Origin: Oceanobacter sp. 1_MG-2023
GTDB taxonomy: Bacteria; Pseudomonadota; Gammaproteobacteria; Pseudomonadales; Oceanobacteraceae
Assembly (NCBI RefSeq): GCF_030689025.1
Contig: NZ_JAUYWA010000029.1
Coordinates: 1-40,966, forward strand
DNA: 40,966 nt
Direction: 5' to 3'
Position 1 is the first letter of the stretch. Every line of letters starts with the position of its first letter. Shown in pieces: positions 13,983 through 21,921 of this stretch. The notes under the pieces were generated by a model, which worked only from the letters and a program-made list of their open reading frames with translations, was not told the DNA's origin and did not search any database. The translations under genes were made by a program, and so were the position numbers.

Positions 13983-16466
13983 ATGGGATTGGGTATAAGA
14001 GTCACGCTTAAAAGAATATTAGGAATGGAATCTAATATTAGCCAAAAAAAAGTAGTCGAATGCAGTGATGCTGCAGAAGTGCCTGGTCAGGAAAAAGTAG
14101 TTGAATCTGGTGGCGATGTAGAAGTGCCAGATCAGGCAAAAGTTGTCGAATCTGGTGGTGCTGAAGAAGTGCCAGATCAGGAAAAAGTTGTCGAATACAG
14201 TAGTGCTGAAGAAGTGCCAGATCAGGCAAAAGTTGTCGAATCCAGTAGTGCTGCAGAAGTGCCAGATCAGGAAAAAGTTGTCGAATCTGGTGGTGCTGCA
14301 GAAGTGCCAGACCAGGAAAAAGTTGTCGAATCAAGTGATGTTATAAGGATATCCACGTTGCCTAATGAAATAACTGCTTATTATAATGTTATAAAAGAAT
14401 CAGGTTTGCTTGAGGAAGATTATTATATTTCAGCTTATGGTGATTGCGCCCCTTATGAAGATGCTGTTCTTCATTACCTGATGGAAGGGGCAAGTAAATA
14501 CTATAATCCATCCCAATACTTTTCAACAACATATTATTTGGCTAGTAATGCTGATGTTAAAAATAGTGGTGTTAACCCTTTGTATCACTATATATGTTAT
14601 GGAGAAAAAGAAGGAAGGGCGCCCAATGCCTTTTTTTCCCCTAGTGCTTACCTTAGATTGAATCCGGATTTGGAAAGTTTTGGTCAAACACTGCTGCGCC
14701 ATTATCATCTTTACGGGCGTAAGGAAGGACGATTCTACTCAGACTCTGTCAGTGTTTCTAAAAAGGCCGCAAGTCCATATGATGAATGGATAAACAAACA
14801 TGAGTCAGAGCCTTTTCAATATATTGTTAAAGAACAGCGATCTTTTGCTATCCAGCCGCTCATTTCAATTGTAGTGCCTGTATATAATCCGGATAGAGAG
14901 TTTTTGGCGGCCTGTATTGAGTCTGTTATGGCTCAGTCTTATGAGAACTGGGAGCTGTGTTTGGCAGATGATCAATCTACCAAGCCACATGTACGAGAAG
15001 TACTGGAAAGCTATCAAACAATAGATTCTCGTATCAAGGTAGTATTTCGCGAAAAAAATGGTCATATATCTGCAGCCAGTAATAGTGCTCTTGAAGTAGC
15101 AACTGGCGAATGGACAGCTCTTTTGGATCACGATGATTTACTACAACAGCATGCGTTATTTTATGTCGTAAAAGCTTTGAATGATAATGAGAATGTATCT
15201 TTTGTCTACAGTGATGAAGACAAGGTTGATGAAGCTGGTAATCGTATTGACCCTCATTTTAAATCCGATTGGAATCCGGATTTACTCTATGGTCAAAACT
15301 ACGTGTCCCACCTGGGTGTATATCAAACGGATATAATTAAGCGGATTGGTGGTTTTCGAGTTGGCTATGAAGGTAGCCAGGATTACGATTTGTTATTGCG
15401 GTATTCTCGAGAGATTGACCAAAAGAATATTGTACATATTCCACGAGTCCTTTATCACTGGCGTATACTGGAAGGCTCTACGGCTATGGGCTCTGATGAA
15501 AAGCCCTACACTACCGATGCAGGAATAAAAGCACTGGAGGATCACTTTGCCGCATTGGGTAAAAATGTGAAGGTTGAAAAAGGTAAGTATGCCAACCTTT
15601 ATAAGATAAGCTGGCCGTCAGTAGATGAAAATGGCAAGGAACCTTTGGTCTCATTGATTATACCGACCCACAATGGTCGAGATATTACTCAGCAAGCCAT
15701 TGATTCCATTCTGGAAAAAAGTACTTATCAAAACTTCGAAATTTTATTGGTAGACAATAACTCAAACGATCCAGAGGCTCTGGCTTATTTTGATGAAGTT
15801 GGTCAGCATCCAAAAGTGACTCTGCTGAAATACCCTTATCCTTTTAACTACTCGGCGATCAATAACTTTGCAGCCAAAAAAGCAAAAGGCAGTATCATAG
15901 GGCTTATTAACAATGACGTAGAGGTTATTACGCCAGATTGGTTAACGGAAATGGTTTCTCATGCCCAACGGGAAGACATCGGTTGTGTGGGTGCCATGTT
16001 GTATTATCATAATGACACGATTCAGCATGCCGGTGTCATTATAGGCTTGGGAGGGGTAGCAGGGCACTCCCATAAACACTTCCCTAGAAATCACGCAGGT
16101 TATTTCCGCCGTTTGCAATCAGTGCAAAATTTGACTGCGGTTACTGCTGCCTGTTTGCTTATTCGCAAGAGTGTGTTTGATGAAGTGAATGGTCTCAATG
16201 AAAAAGATCTGACCGTTGCTTTTAATGATGTGGACTTTTGTTTGAAAGTGAACAAAGCCGGTTACCGAAACCTTTGGACACCGTATGCTGAGTTGTATCA
16301 CTACGAGTCTATTAGCCGTGGTGAAGAAGATAATCCAGAAAAACTTGAACGTTTTAGAAAAGAAATTGATTATATGAGAACAACCTGGGAAACAGACGGG
16401 TACTTTGATAGATACTACAATCCTCACTTGACCATAGGGCGTGAAGATTTCTCTATAGGTGATTAA
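13983..16466 (+). CDS. Tandem GT2 glycosyltransferase with N-terminal repeat region
   Basis: An 827-residue cytosolic protein with four parts. Residues 23 to about 119 are an acidic 15-residue repeat (six copies and a partial seventh, pattern KVVESxxxxEVPDQx). Residues about 140-260 contain NPLxHYxxYGxxEGR-type units, a motif seen in surface-polysaccharide enzymes. A first GT2 domain starts near 292 (ISIVVPVYNPD, with DHDD near 382). A second starts near 553 (VSLIIPTHNGR, with NNDVEV near 643). Two GT2 domains in one chain suggest a polymerising or two-linkage transferase such as rhamnan or O-antigen enzymes; donor and acceptor are unknown. The ATG at 13983 is preferred over TTG 13947. The gene is AT-rich and stands alone among GC-richer housekeeping genes, suggesting transfer. 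It is a paralogue of the gene at 35381. Confidence 0.88.
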   Translation: MGLGIRVTLKRILGMESNISQKKVVECSDAAEVPGQEKVVESGGDVEVPDQAKVVESGGAEEVPDQEKVVEYSSAEEVPDQAKVVESSSAAEVPDQEKVVESGGAAEVPDQEKVVESSDVIRISTLPNEITAYYNVIKESGLLEEDYYISAYGDCAPYEDAVLHYLMEGASKYYNPSQYFSTTYYLASNADVKNSGVNPLYHYICYGEKEGRAPNAFFSPSAYLRLNPDLESFGQTLLRHYHLYGRKEGRFYSDSVSVSKKAASPYDEWINKHESEPFQYIVKEQRSFAIQPLISIVVPVYNPDREFLAACIESVMAQSYENWELCLADDQSTKPHVREVLESYQTIDSRIKVVFREKNGHISAASNSALEVATGEWTALLDHDDLLQQHALFYVVKALNDNENVSFVYSDEDKVDEAGNRIDPHFKSDWNPDLLYGQNYVSHLGVYQTDIIKRIGGFRVGYEGSQDYDLLLRYSREIDQKNIVHIPRVLYHWRILEGSTAMGSDEKPYTTDAGIKALEDHFAALGKNVKVEKGKYANLYKISWPSVDENGKEPLVSLIIPTHNGRDITQQAIDSILEKSTYQNFEILLVDNNSNDPEALAYFDEVGQHPKVTLLKYPYPFNYSAINNFAAKKAKGSIIGLINNDVEVITPDWLTEMVSHAQREDIGCVGAMLYYHNDTIQHAGVIIGLGGVAGHSHKHFPRNHAGYFRRLQSVQNLTAVTAACLLIRKSVFDEVNGLNEKDLTVAFNDVDFCLKVNKAGYRNLWTPYAELYHYESISRGEEDNPEKLERFRKEIDYMRTTWETDGYFDRYYNPHLTIGREDFSIGD
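14049..14339 (+). repeat. 45-bp in-frame tandem repeat (six copies plus partial)
   Basis: Units begin at 14049, 14094, 14139, 14184, 14229 and 14274, with a 21-bp partial at 14319. Each encodes 15 residues, ending in EVPDQA/E with a variable SGG/SSS/SSD core. Copies differ by few bases. The period is a multiple of three, so gain or loss of units would keep the frame. A run of eight A residues lies at the left edge (14044-14051). Confidence 0.95.
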
Positions 16467-17038
16467 TCCGGGATTTTGACGGTATTGAAAAATAAAGGGA
16501 ATAAAGAGCTGACAAAGTGAGGTTGACAGGTGTTTACCGCTCAGTCGGCTATGGGGAGTTCCATGTTTATATGCTTCGCCCTTTACTTATCAGTGATGAG
16601 CAGCAGCGCGTGAGGTCTTTTACACTTGGCATTCTCTCCGCCGGGATGGCTGGTGAGCGGCTGTCAGTATTATCAGCAGGTTCGCTAGCCCTATGATGGT
16701 AGGCGTTACACTGATTTAGTGTAACGGGTAACCCAACATTGATTGCCACCGTATCTCTGGTTGAAAAGATCAGGGTTTTCCAATGTGTATGCATGTTTTT
16801 TGCTGAGCGCTGAGAGACATTGTGTAACACTTTTGGAAGCCTGTTCTGGTTGTGTGTTGTCCAGATTTTGCTGGATGGCTATGGCTACGATGGGTTACTG
16901 GTTTTGATATGGGTATGAGTATATCTATATATAACCAAAGTGTAATGTAGTGCTGCCGTGTTGTGGTGTCAAGTATTTCCAGTGTGGAACGAGTGTGCAG
17001 ACAGCAGAGTAGATTGGGCACAGCCGAGGTGGATTCTG
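16467..17038. other. Gene-free region between the tandem GT2 gene and the UDG-family gene
   Basis: It holds a perfect inverted repeat at 16704-16726 and no frame with coding character. No clear terminator for either flanking gene is visible. It may be remnant DNA at the right border of the AT-rich insertion. Confidence 0.5.
16704..16726. repeat. Perfect 9-bp inverted repeat
   Basis: CGTTACACT-GATTT-AGTGTAACG. There is no T-run on either side, so an operator or RNA stem is as likely as a terminator. Related half-sites TGTGTAACAC (16821) and AGTGTAATG (16939) follow in the same gap. Confidence 0.5.
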
Positions 17039-17740
17039 TCAGAAAAGTAAGGTGTCCAGCTGCCGTCTTAATGTCGGGATCGTCTGGGCTTCGAACCAGG
17101 GGTTCTTGCTGAGCCAGTGTCGGTTTCTGGGTGATGGGTGGGGCAGCACAAAAAATGGCTCGGGCACATCCTGACAATGCTTGACTCGCTCTGTCAGGGT
17201 TTTGTATTGGCGCAGAAAAGCTTTCGGCAAGTAGTAGTTCTGGGCGTATTGGCCAATCAATAATATCAGTTGCAATTCGGGCATGCGTGCAAGCAGATCT
17301 GCATGCCAGCGGGGTGCGCACTCCGCTCTGGGCGGTAAGTCACCACTTTTGCCTTTGCCGGGGTAGCACAAGCCCATCGGCACGATGGCAATCTTCTCCT
17401 CGTTATAAAATTGCTCCGGCGTCAGCTGTAACCATTCACGTAAGCGTTTGCCGCTGGCATCATCCCAGGGAATACCGCTGACTTGCACCTTGCTGCCCGG
17501 TGCCTGGCCGATGATCAGCAGGCGGGCGCTGGCGCTGATTTGAATTATTGGTCGTGGTGGGCAGGGCAGATGTGCGGCACAGAGCTGGCATTGCCGGACT
17601 TGCTGCAGCAAGTCCGGCAGGCTCTGTACTGACAGTGGGGCTGATGGTTCCGGGGTTAATGTCTGGTCGGTACTCATACGTTCCTGTGGATTCTGTCGCG
17701 CTGGCGATGTCGGTGTCTGCGTGTTGCTGTGGGTTGTCAT
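17039..17740 (-). CDS. Uracil-DNA glycosylase family protein (Fe-S type)
   Basis: A 233-residue protein of the UDG superfamily. The uracil-site motif is GQAPG (78-82) and the DNA-intercalating motif is H201-PSPRN. Cysteines C51-x2-C54 and C125-x15-C141 follow the spacing that binds a [4Fe-4S] cluster in family 4/5 enzymes. The first 40 residues are Pro/Thr/Ser-rich and probably disordered. The start at 17740 is supported by GGAG eight bases before the ATG; a shorter start at 17677 is possible. The gene is divergent from aspS. The family removes uracil or other damaged bases from DNA, but the exact specificity cannot be read from the motifs. Confidence 0.85.
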   Translation of the reverse strand: MTTHSNTQTPTSPARQNPQERMSTDQTLTPEPSAPLSVQSLPDLLQQVRQCQLCAAHLPCPPRPIIQISASARLLIIGQAPGSKVQVSGIPWDDASGKRLREWLQLTPEQFYNEEKIAIVPMGLCYPGKGKSGDLPPRAECAPRWHADLLARMPELQLILLIGQYAQNYYLPKAFLRQYKTLTERVKHCQDVPEPFFVLPHPSPRNRHWLSKNPWFEAQTIPTLRRQLDTLLF

Positions 17741-17842
17741 ATCAATTTCTCCGCAAGATTCCTGCTTGAAGTTGTCTGCCCCGGAGCCGGAGTATTTTGC
17801 ACCGGGTACTCGGGTAGGAGTGTCGATAGGGCTGAATTCCGT

Positions 17843-17848
17843 TATAAT
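17843..17848 (+). promoter_or_regulatory. -10 box upstream of aspS
   Basis: A perfect TATAAT lies 78 bp before the aspS ATG. No good -35 hexamer is found at 16-18 bp (nearest TGTCGA), so it may rely on an activator or an upstream element. Confidence 0.45.
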
Positions 17849-17925
17849 GCCTGCCTTTTAAAATTTGTACGTCGTTGATTCGATATGTCAGCGCCGTGAC
17901 ACTCACACGTTAGCAGGACCATACG

Positions 17926-19710
17926 ATGCGCACTCACTATTGTGGTGATATCAACGAAACCTTGATCGATCAAACCGTTACTTTCTGTGGCTGGGTTCAC
18001 CGTCGCCGTGACCATGGTGGCGTTATCTTCCTGGATGTTCGCGACCGTGAAGGTCTGGTTCAGGTGGTTTTTGACCCGGATACCGTTGACGCTTTTAATA
18101 CCGCTGATAGCGTGCGTTCTGAATATGTTTTGCAAATCACCGGCCGCGTTCGTGGTCGTCCGGAAGGTACCACCAATGCCAATATGAAAACGGGCATGAT
18201 TGAGGTACTGGGTAAAGAGGTTGTGGTACTGAACAAGGCCCTGACGCCGCCATTTCCTCTGGATGGTTACACCGATGTGGGCGAAGATATCCGCCTGAAA
18301 TACCGTTATATGGATATGCGCCGCCCGGAGATGCAAGACAAGCTGCGTTTCCGTTCCAAGGTGACATCGGCAGTGCGTCGTTACCTCGATGATACCGGCT
18401 TCCTGGATATCGAAACCCCGATTCTGACTCGCGCCACTCCTGAAGGCGCTCGTGATTACCTGGTGCCGAGCCGGACTCATGAAGGCTCTTTCTTTGCCTT
18501 GCCGCAGTCGCCACAGCTGTTCAAGCAGCTGCTGATGGTATCTGGCTTCGACCGTTATTATCAGATCGCCAAGTGTTTCCGTGATGAAGACTTGCGCGCT
18601 GACCGTCAGCCTGAATTTACCCAGATTGATATCGAAGCCTCGTTTATAAACGAAGACACCATCATGGATCTGACCCAGGACATGATCAAAGGCATCTTCC
18701 AGCAGGAGCTGGGCGTTGACCTGGGTGATTTTCCTCGCATGCCGTACGCTGAAGCAATGAACAAGTACGGTTCCGACAAGCCGGATATGCGTATTCCGAT
18801 GGAGATTGTCGATGTTGCAGAATTCCTGCAAGACATCGAATTCAAGGTCTTTGCCGCTCCGGCGAAAGATCCGCATGGCCGTGTTGCCGCGTTAAAAGTT
18901 ACTGGTGGTGCCGAGCTGAGCCGTAAGCAGATTGACGAATACACCAAGTTTGTCAGCATCTACGGTGCCAAGGGTCTGGCGTGGATCAAGGTCAACGATA
19001 TCGAGAAAGGCGTTGAAGGCCTGCAGTCTCCGATCATCAAGTTTATCGGTAATGATAATACGATGAAAATCATGGAGAAAATCGAAGCGCAAAATGGCGA
19101 TATCGTTTTCTTCGGTGCCGATAAAACCAAGGTGGTTAACGAAGCACTGGGTGCGCTGCGCTGCAAATTGGGTGAAGACCTGAACATGTACACCAGCGAG
19201 TGGGCGGCATTGTGGGTGGTCGATTTCCCGATGTTTGAAGCTAATGACGACGGTTCGATTTCAGCTCTGCACCACCCGTTTACCGCCCCAAGCTGTTCCG
19301 CTGAAGAACTGGAAGCCAAGCCTCTGGAAGCTCTGTCCCGTGCCTACGATATGGTTCTGAACGGCTGTGAGCTGGGTGGTGGGTCGATTCGTATCCATGA
19401 CCAAGCCATGCAGGAAGCGGTGTTCCGTGCCTTGGGAATCAGCGAAGAAGAGCAGCAGGAAAAATTTGGCTTCCTGCTGGATGCACTGAAATTTGGTTGC
19501 CCGCCGCACGGTGGTTTGGCCTTTGGTCTGGATCGTTTGATCATGCTGATGACCGGTGCCAGCTCGATTCGTGAAGTCATTGCCTTTCCGAAAACCCAGT
19601 CAGCGGCCTGTGTGATGACCAAGGCACCGGGTGAAGTGAGTAATACTCAGCTGCGCGATTTGCACATCCGCTTGCGTGACAAGCCCAAGGCAGAGCCTGC
19701 GGCGGAATAA
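17926..19710 (+). CDS. aspS: Aspartyl-tRNA synthetase, probably non-discriminating
   Basis: A 594-residue class IIb synthetase that charges tRNA-Asp. The anticodon-binding OB fold (1 to about 105) is followed by the catalytic core with motif 2 '[17 protein letters not shown]' (217-233), a bacterial GAD insertion (about 285-420) and motif 3 '[12 protein letters not shown]'. The anticodon loop region reads RRRDHGG with His at residue 30, and RGRPEG at 76-81. E. coli, whose enzyme is specific for tRNA-Asp, has Leu and Lys at these places, whereas the non-discriminating Pseudomonas aeruginosa enzyme has His and Gly. This enzyme therefore probably also makes Asp-tRNA-Asn for GatCAB. AGGA precedes the ATG. 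Confidence 0.97.
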   Translation: MRTHYCGDINETLIDQTVTFCGWVHRRRDHGGVIFLDVRDREGLVQVVFDPDTVDAFNTADSVRSEYVLQITGRVRGRPEGTTNANMKTGMIEVLGKEVVVLNKALTPPFPLDGYTDVGEDIRLKYRYMDMRRPEMQDKLRFRSKVTSAVRRYLDDTGFLDIETPILTRATPEGARDYLVPSRTHEGSFFALPQSPQLFKQLLMVSGFDRYYQIAKCFRDEDLRADRQPEFTQIDIEASFINEDTIMDLTQDMIKGIFQQELGVDLGDFPRMPYAEAMNKYGSDKPDMRIPMEIVDVAEFLQDIEFKVFAAPAKDPHGRVAALKVTGGAELSRKQIDEYTKFVSIYGAKGLAWIKVNDIEKGVEGLQSPIIKFIGNDNTMKIMEKIEAQNGDIVFFGADKTKVVNEALGALRCKLGEDLNMYTSEWAALWVVDFPMFEANDDGSISALHHPFTAPSCSAEELEAKPLEALSRAYDMVLNGCELGGGSIRIHDQAMQEAVFRALGISEEEQQEKFGFLLDALKFGCPPHGGLAFGLDRLIMLMTGASSIREVIAFPKTQSAACVMTKAPGEVSNTQLRDLHIRLRDKPKAEPAAE

Positions 19711-19754
19711 GCCAGCCTGGTTGCTGCGTTTGTGATTGCTGCTTTGTGATGAAG

Positions 19755-19791
19755 AACGGGAGCCTGCTTGTGAATGCAGGCTCCCGTTTTT
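19755..19791 (+). terminator. Rho-independent terminator of aspS
   Basis: A perfect 13-bp stem (AACGGGAGCCTGC / GCAGGCTCCCGTT) with an 8-nt loop is followed by further T residues, 45 nt after the aspS stop. Confidence 0.92.
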
Positions 19792-19927
19792 GTATGTCAT
19801 GCTGACACGACGACGTATCGGCTGGTGATGGCTGGCAGTATATTTATGTCGGCTATCGCTTGTCTGGTCGAATTCTGCTTTATTGTCGCTATAATTTGAT
19901 TATTCATCGACACTTCAGGTGTGAACT

Positions 19928-21310
19928 TTGTTATTGCGTGCCCTTTGCCTGTCTGGCTGCTTATATATTCTTTCCGGTTGCGCTTCTTCCAGTGACGACA
20001 CAAATATTGCCCCTTCTGTTACGGTAACGTCTGAGCTCTCGGTAGCGGGTGGCGAAAGTGTAACCCTGACTGTGGTGGCCAGTGACTCCGATGGCACTAT
20101 TGAGTCCTATCTCTGGGAGCAAGTCTCGGGTGACGATGTCGAGCTGGAAGGAGAAACCACCGATACGCTTGAATTTGATGCCCCTGCAGGGCTGAGCGGT
20201 TATGAGCTGGAGTTCCGCATCACGGTAACGGACAACGAAGGAGGCAGCTCCAGTGTAACCGTAACAGTGACCGTGGCTGAGGGGATTGAGTCCCCCGATA
20301 ATTTTCTGGTGCGTTCTCCCGTGGATTCTGCTGGCGTTGTGTTTGGCTGGGATGCCATCAGTTTGTCGGATGATGCCGATGGCGAGATAAGCTACTCCCT
20401 GTATTACGCTCAGGAGACTTTTCAGAATCTCAGTGATCTGGATGACTATGATGAGCTGGACGGTACCGGGGTCGAGACGGATATCACGGATACCAGCTAT
20501 CAGATGGACCTCTCGAACGGTGAGCAATACTATTTTTTGCTGACGGCTTCCTATGTCAGTGACACGCTGGCAGTAGAAAGCCAGCCCACGGCGGAGGTGG
20601 CGCGAGTTATTGGCAAGGATTTTTCGGCCACGGATGAATTGAATGATACCAGTGTCACTGAATGTGTGGACACCGAAGGGGAGTGGGCCAGCTGTCCGGT
20701 TGATGACCGGCCAGGGCAGGATGCCGAATATGGCCGCACTGCAGAGGAAGAAGCCGGTAGCCTGACCAAAACCGGTACTGGTCTGGGAGGGTTTGACTGG
20801 ACTTTGCTGGATGAGGATGGCAGTGAGCTGTCTCCGGGCAGTGAGCTGGCGGAATGTATTCGTGACAATGTCACTGGCATGACCATAGAGCTGAAAAGTT
20901 CGACCACGAATTTGCGTGATCCGGTCCATCAGTTCAGCTGGTACCAGGACGATGACACACTGAATGGCGGTTATGCCGGGCTGGAAGACGGCCCTGAATG
21001 TGTTTCCGGTGTGTGCAATACCAGTGCTTATGCGGCTGCTCTGAATCTCCAGACTCTCTGTGGTGCAAGTGACTGGCGTTTGCCGGTGGTCGCAGAATTA
21101 CGCTCGGTTGCCGATATTGCCGGTGCTTGCCTGGATGATGGTGGCGGCTGCAAGCTGGCTCTGGATTATTACTATTGGACTGCCACCACACGCGCTGATT
21201 CCCCGGATCAGGCCTGGATGGTCAATTTGTACGGTAAGGCTGACACCTCTTACGACAAGCAGGCCAGTGCCCGTGTGATTATGGTGAGTGATGGTACTTC
21301 AGATGAATAA
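19928..21310 (+). CDS. DUF1566 lipoprotein with PKD/REJ-like and FN3-like domains (pair 1, large member)
   Basis: A 460-residue lipoprotein. Residues 1-17 are a signal peptide with lipobox LSGC (C18). A PKD/REJ-type beta domain follows (about 29-117, 'DSDGTIESYLWEQVSG' then 'RITVTDNEGGSSSVTV'), then an FN3-like domain (about 122-215), then a DUF1566 domain (about 255-455). The last has the family entry motif 'GQDAEYGRTAEEEAGSLTKTG', the 'GGFDWTLLD' segment and 'SDWRLPVVAELRSV'. Start is TTG 19928 with AGGTG upstream; a TATAAT at 19890 may be its -10. DUF1566 belongs to the Lcl C-terminal type found in surface lectin-like and formylglycine-fold proteins. It is strongly acidic. It overlaps the next gene by 8 nt. 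Confidence 0.85.
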   Translation: MLLRALCLSGCLYILSGCASSSDDTNIAPSVTVTSELSVAGGESVTLTVVASDSDGTIESYLWEQVSGDDVELEGETTDTLEFDAPAGLSGYELEFRITVTDNEGGSSSVTVTVTVAEGIESPDNFLVRSPVDSAGVVFGWDAISLSDDADGEISYSLYYAQETFQNLSDLDDYDELDGTGVETDITDTSYQMDLSNGEQYYFLLTASYVSDTLAVESQPTAEVARVIGKDFSATDELNDTSVTECVDTEGEWASCPVDDRPGQDAEYGRTAEEEAGSLTKTGTGLGGFDWTLLDEDGSELSPGSELAECIRDNVTGMTIELKSSTTNLRDPVHQFSWYQDDDTLNGGYAGLEDGPECVSGVCNTSAYAAALNLQTLCGASDWRLPVVAELRSVADIAGACLDDGGGCKLALDYYYWTATTRADSPDQAWMVNLYGKADTSYDKQASARVIMVSDGTSDE

Positions 21311-21836
21311 ATATTGGCTGAAGCGGTTGTCGCTGTCGTTGTGCCTTGGCTCGGGAACCCTGTTCAGCGCTCTGGTGACTGCTGAACAACAATGTCTTGA
21401 TACCGTAGCGGCTAGCATCAGTGACGATCGTTTTGAAATACAGCAGGATGGCTCGGTTTATGACGCTACTTACGGTTTGTTGTGGTTTAGCTGTCTTTAT
21501 GGCCAGACCTGGGATGACGGCGAGTGCTCCGGTACAGCCACCGGTTTGACACTGACGGAAGCTTACCTTTATGCAGATGAGGCGGTTCTGGCGGGTTATG
21601 ACAGTTGGCGGCTCCCCAATATCAATGAGTTGCAAAGTCTGGTGGAGTGGCAGTGTGTCAGTCCGGCGATCGATACCGATTATTTCCCGGAAATCACCAG
21701 TGGCTATTTCTGGAGTGCTTCGGCCAGAAACAACAGCAGTGACCAGCCAACAACCTTGATGGTGGATTTTTATAATGGTCGTGTACGGGATACCTTGTAT
21801 CTTAATGGCTACCTGATTCTGGTGAGGGATATGTGA
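21303..21836 (+). CDS. Exported single-domain DUF1566 protein (pair 1, small member)
   Basis: A 177-residue secreted protein. Residues 1 to about 26 form a Sec signal peptide (MNKYWLKRLSLSLCLGSGTL...VTA) without a lipobox Cys. The rest is one DUF1566 domain with 'GLLWFSCLYGQTWDDGEC', 'GYDSWRLPNINELQSLVE' and 'YFWSASA'. Paired cysteines suggest disulfides. The ATG at 21303 lies inside the last codons of the upstream lipoprotein gene (ATGAATAA), so they are translationally coupled. A GTG at 21288 would add five residues. It resembles the small protein at 23674 more than the large proteins. Confidence 0.82.
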   Translation: MNKYWLKRLSLSLCLGSGTLFSALVTAEQQCLDTVAASISDDRFEIQQDGSVYDATYGLLWFSCLYGQTWDDGECSGTATGLTLTEAYLYADEAVLAGYDSWRLPNINELQSLVEWQCVSPAIDTDYFPEITSGYFWSASARNNSSDQPTTLMVDFYNGRVRDTLYLNGYLILVRDM

Positions 21837-21921
21837 TGGCCTCTAATCTATATGTGATACCCAAGAAGACCCTTCTGACAGACAGGCGGCTGAAATGATG
21901 AATGCTAGTACCGGAGTCGGC

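Noticed and set aside
14038..14334. Repetitive minus-strand frame with LLQHH units, and the possibility of a CRISPR array
   Set aside because: It mirrors the 45-bp coding repeat. Units are directly adjacent, with no spacers, and in frame with the glycosyltransferase.
16567..16830. Minus-strand frame of 87 residues in the gap after the orphan GT2 gene
   Set aside because: Codon use and composition are not gene-like, there is no ribosome site, and the inverted repeat lies inside it.
17842..18876. Minus-strand frame of 344 residues over aspS
   Set aside because: It is antisense to a certain gene (AspRS), with no ribosome site or protein family character.
19961..20929. Minus-strand frame of 322 residues over the first DUF1566 lipoprotein gene
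   Set aside because: The opposite frame has lipobox, domains and a ribosome site; this frame has none.
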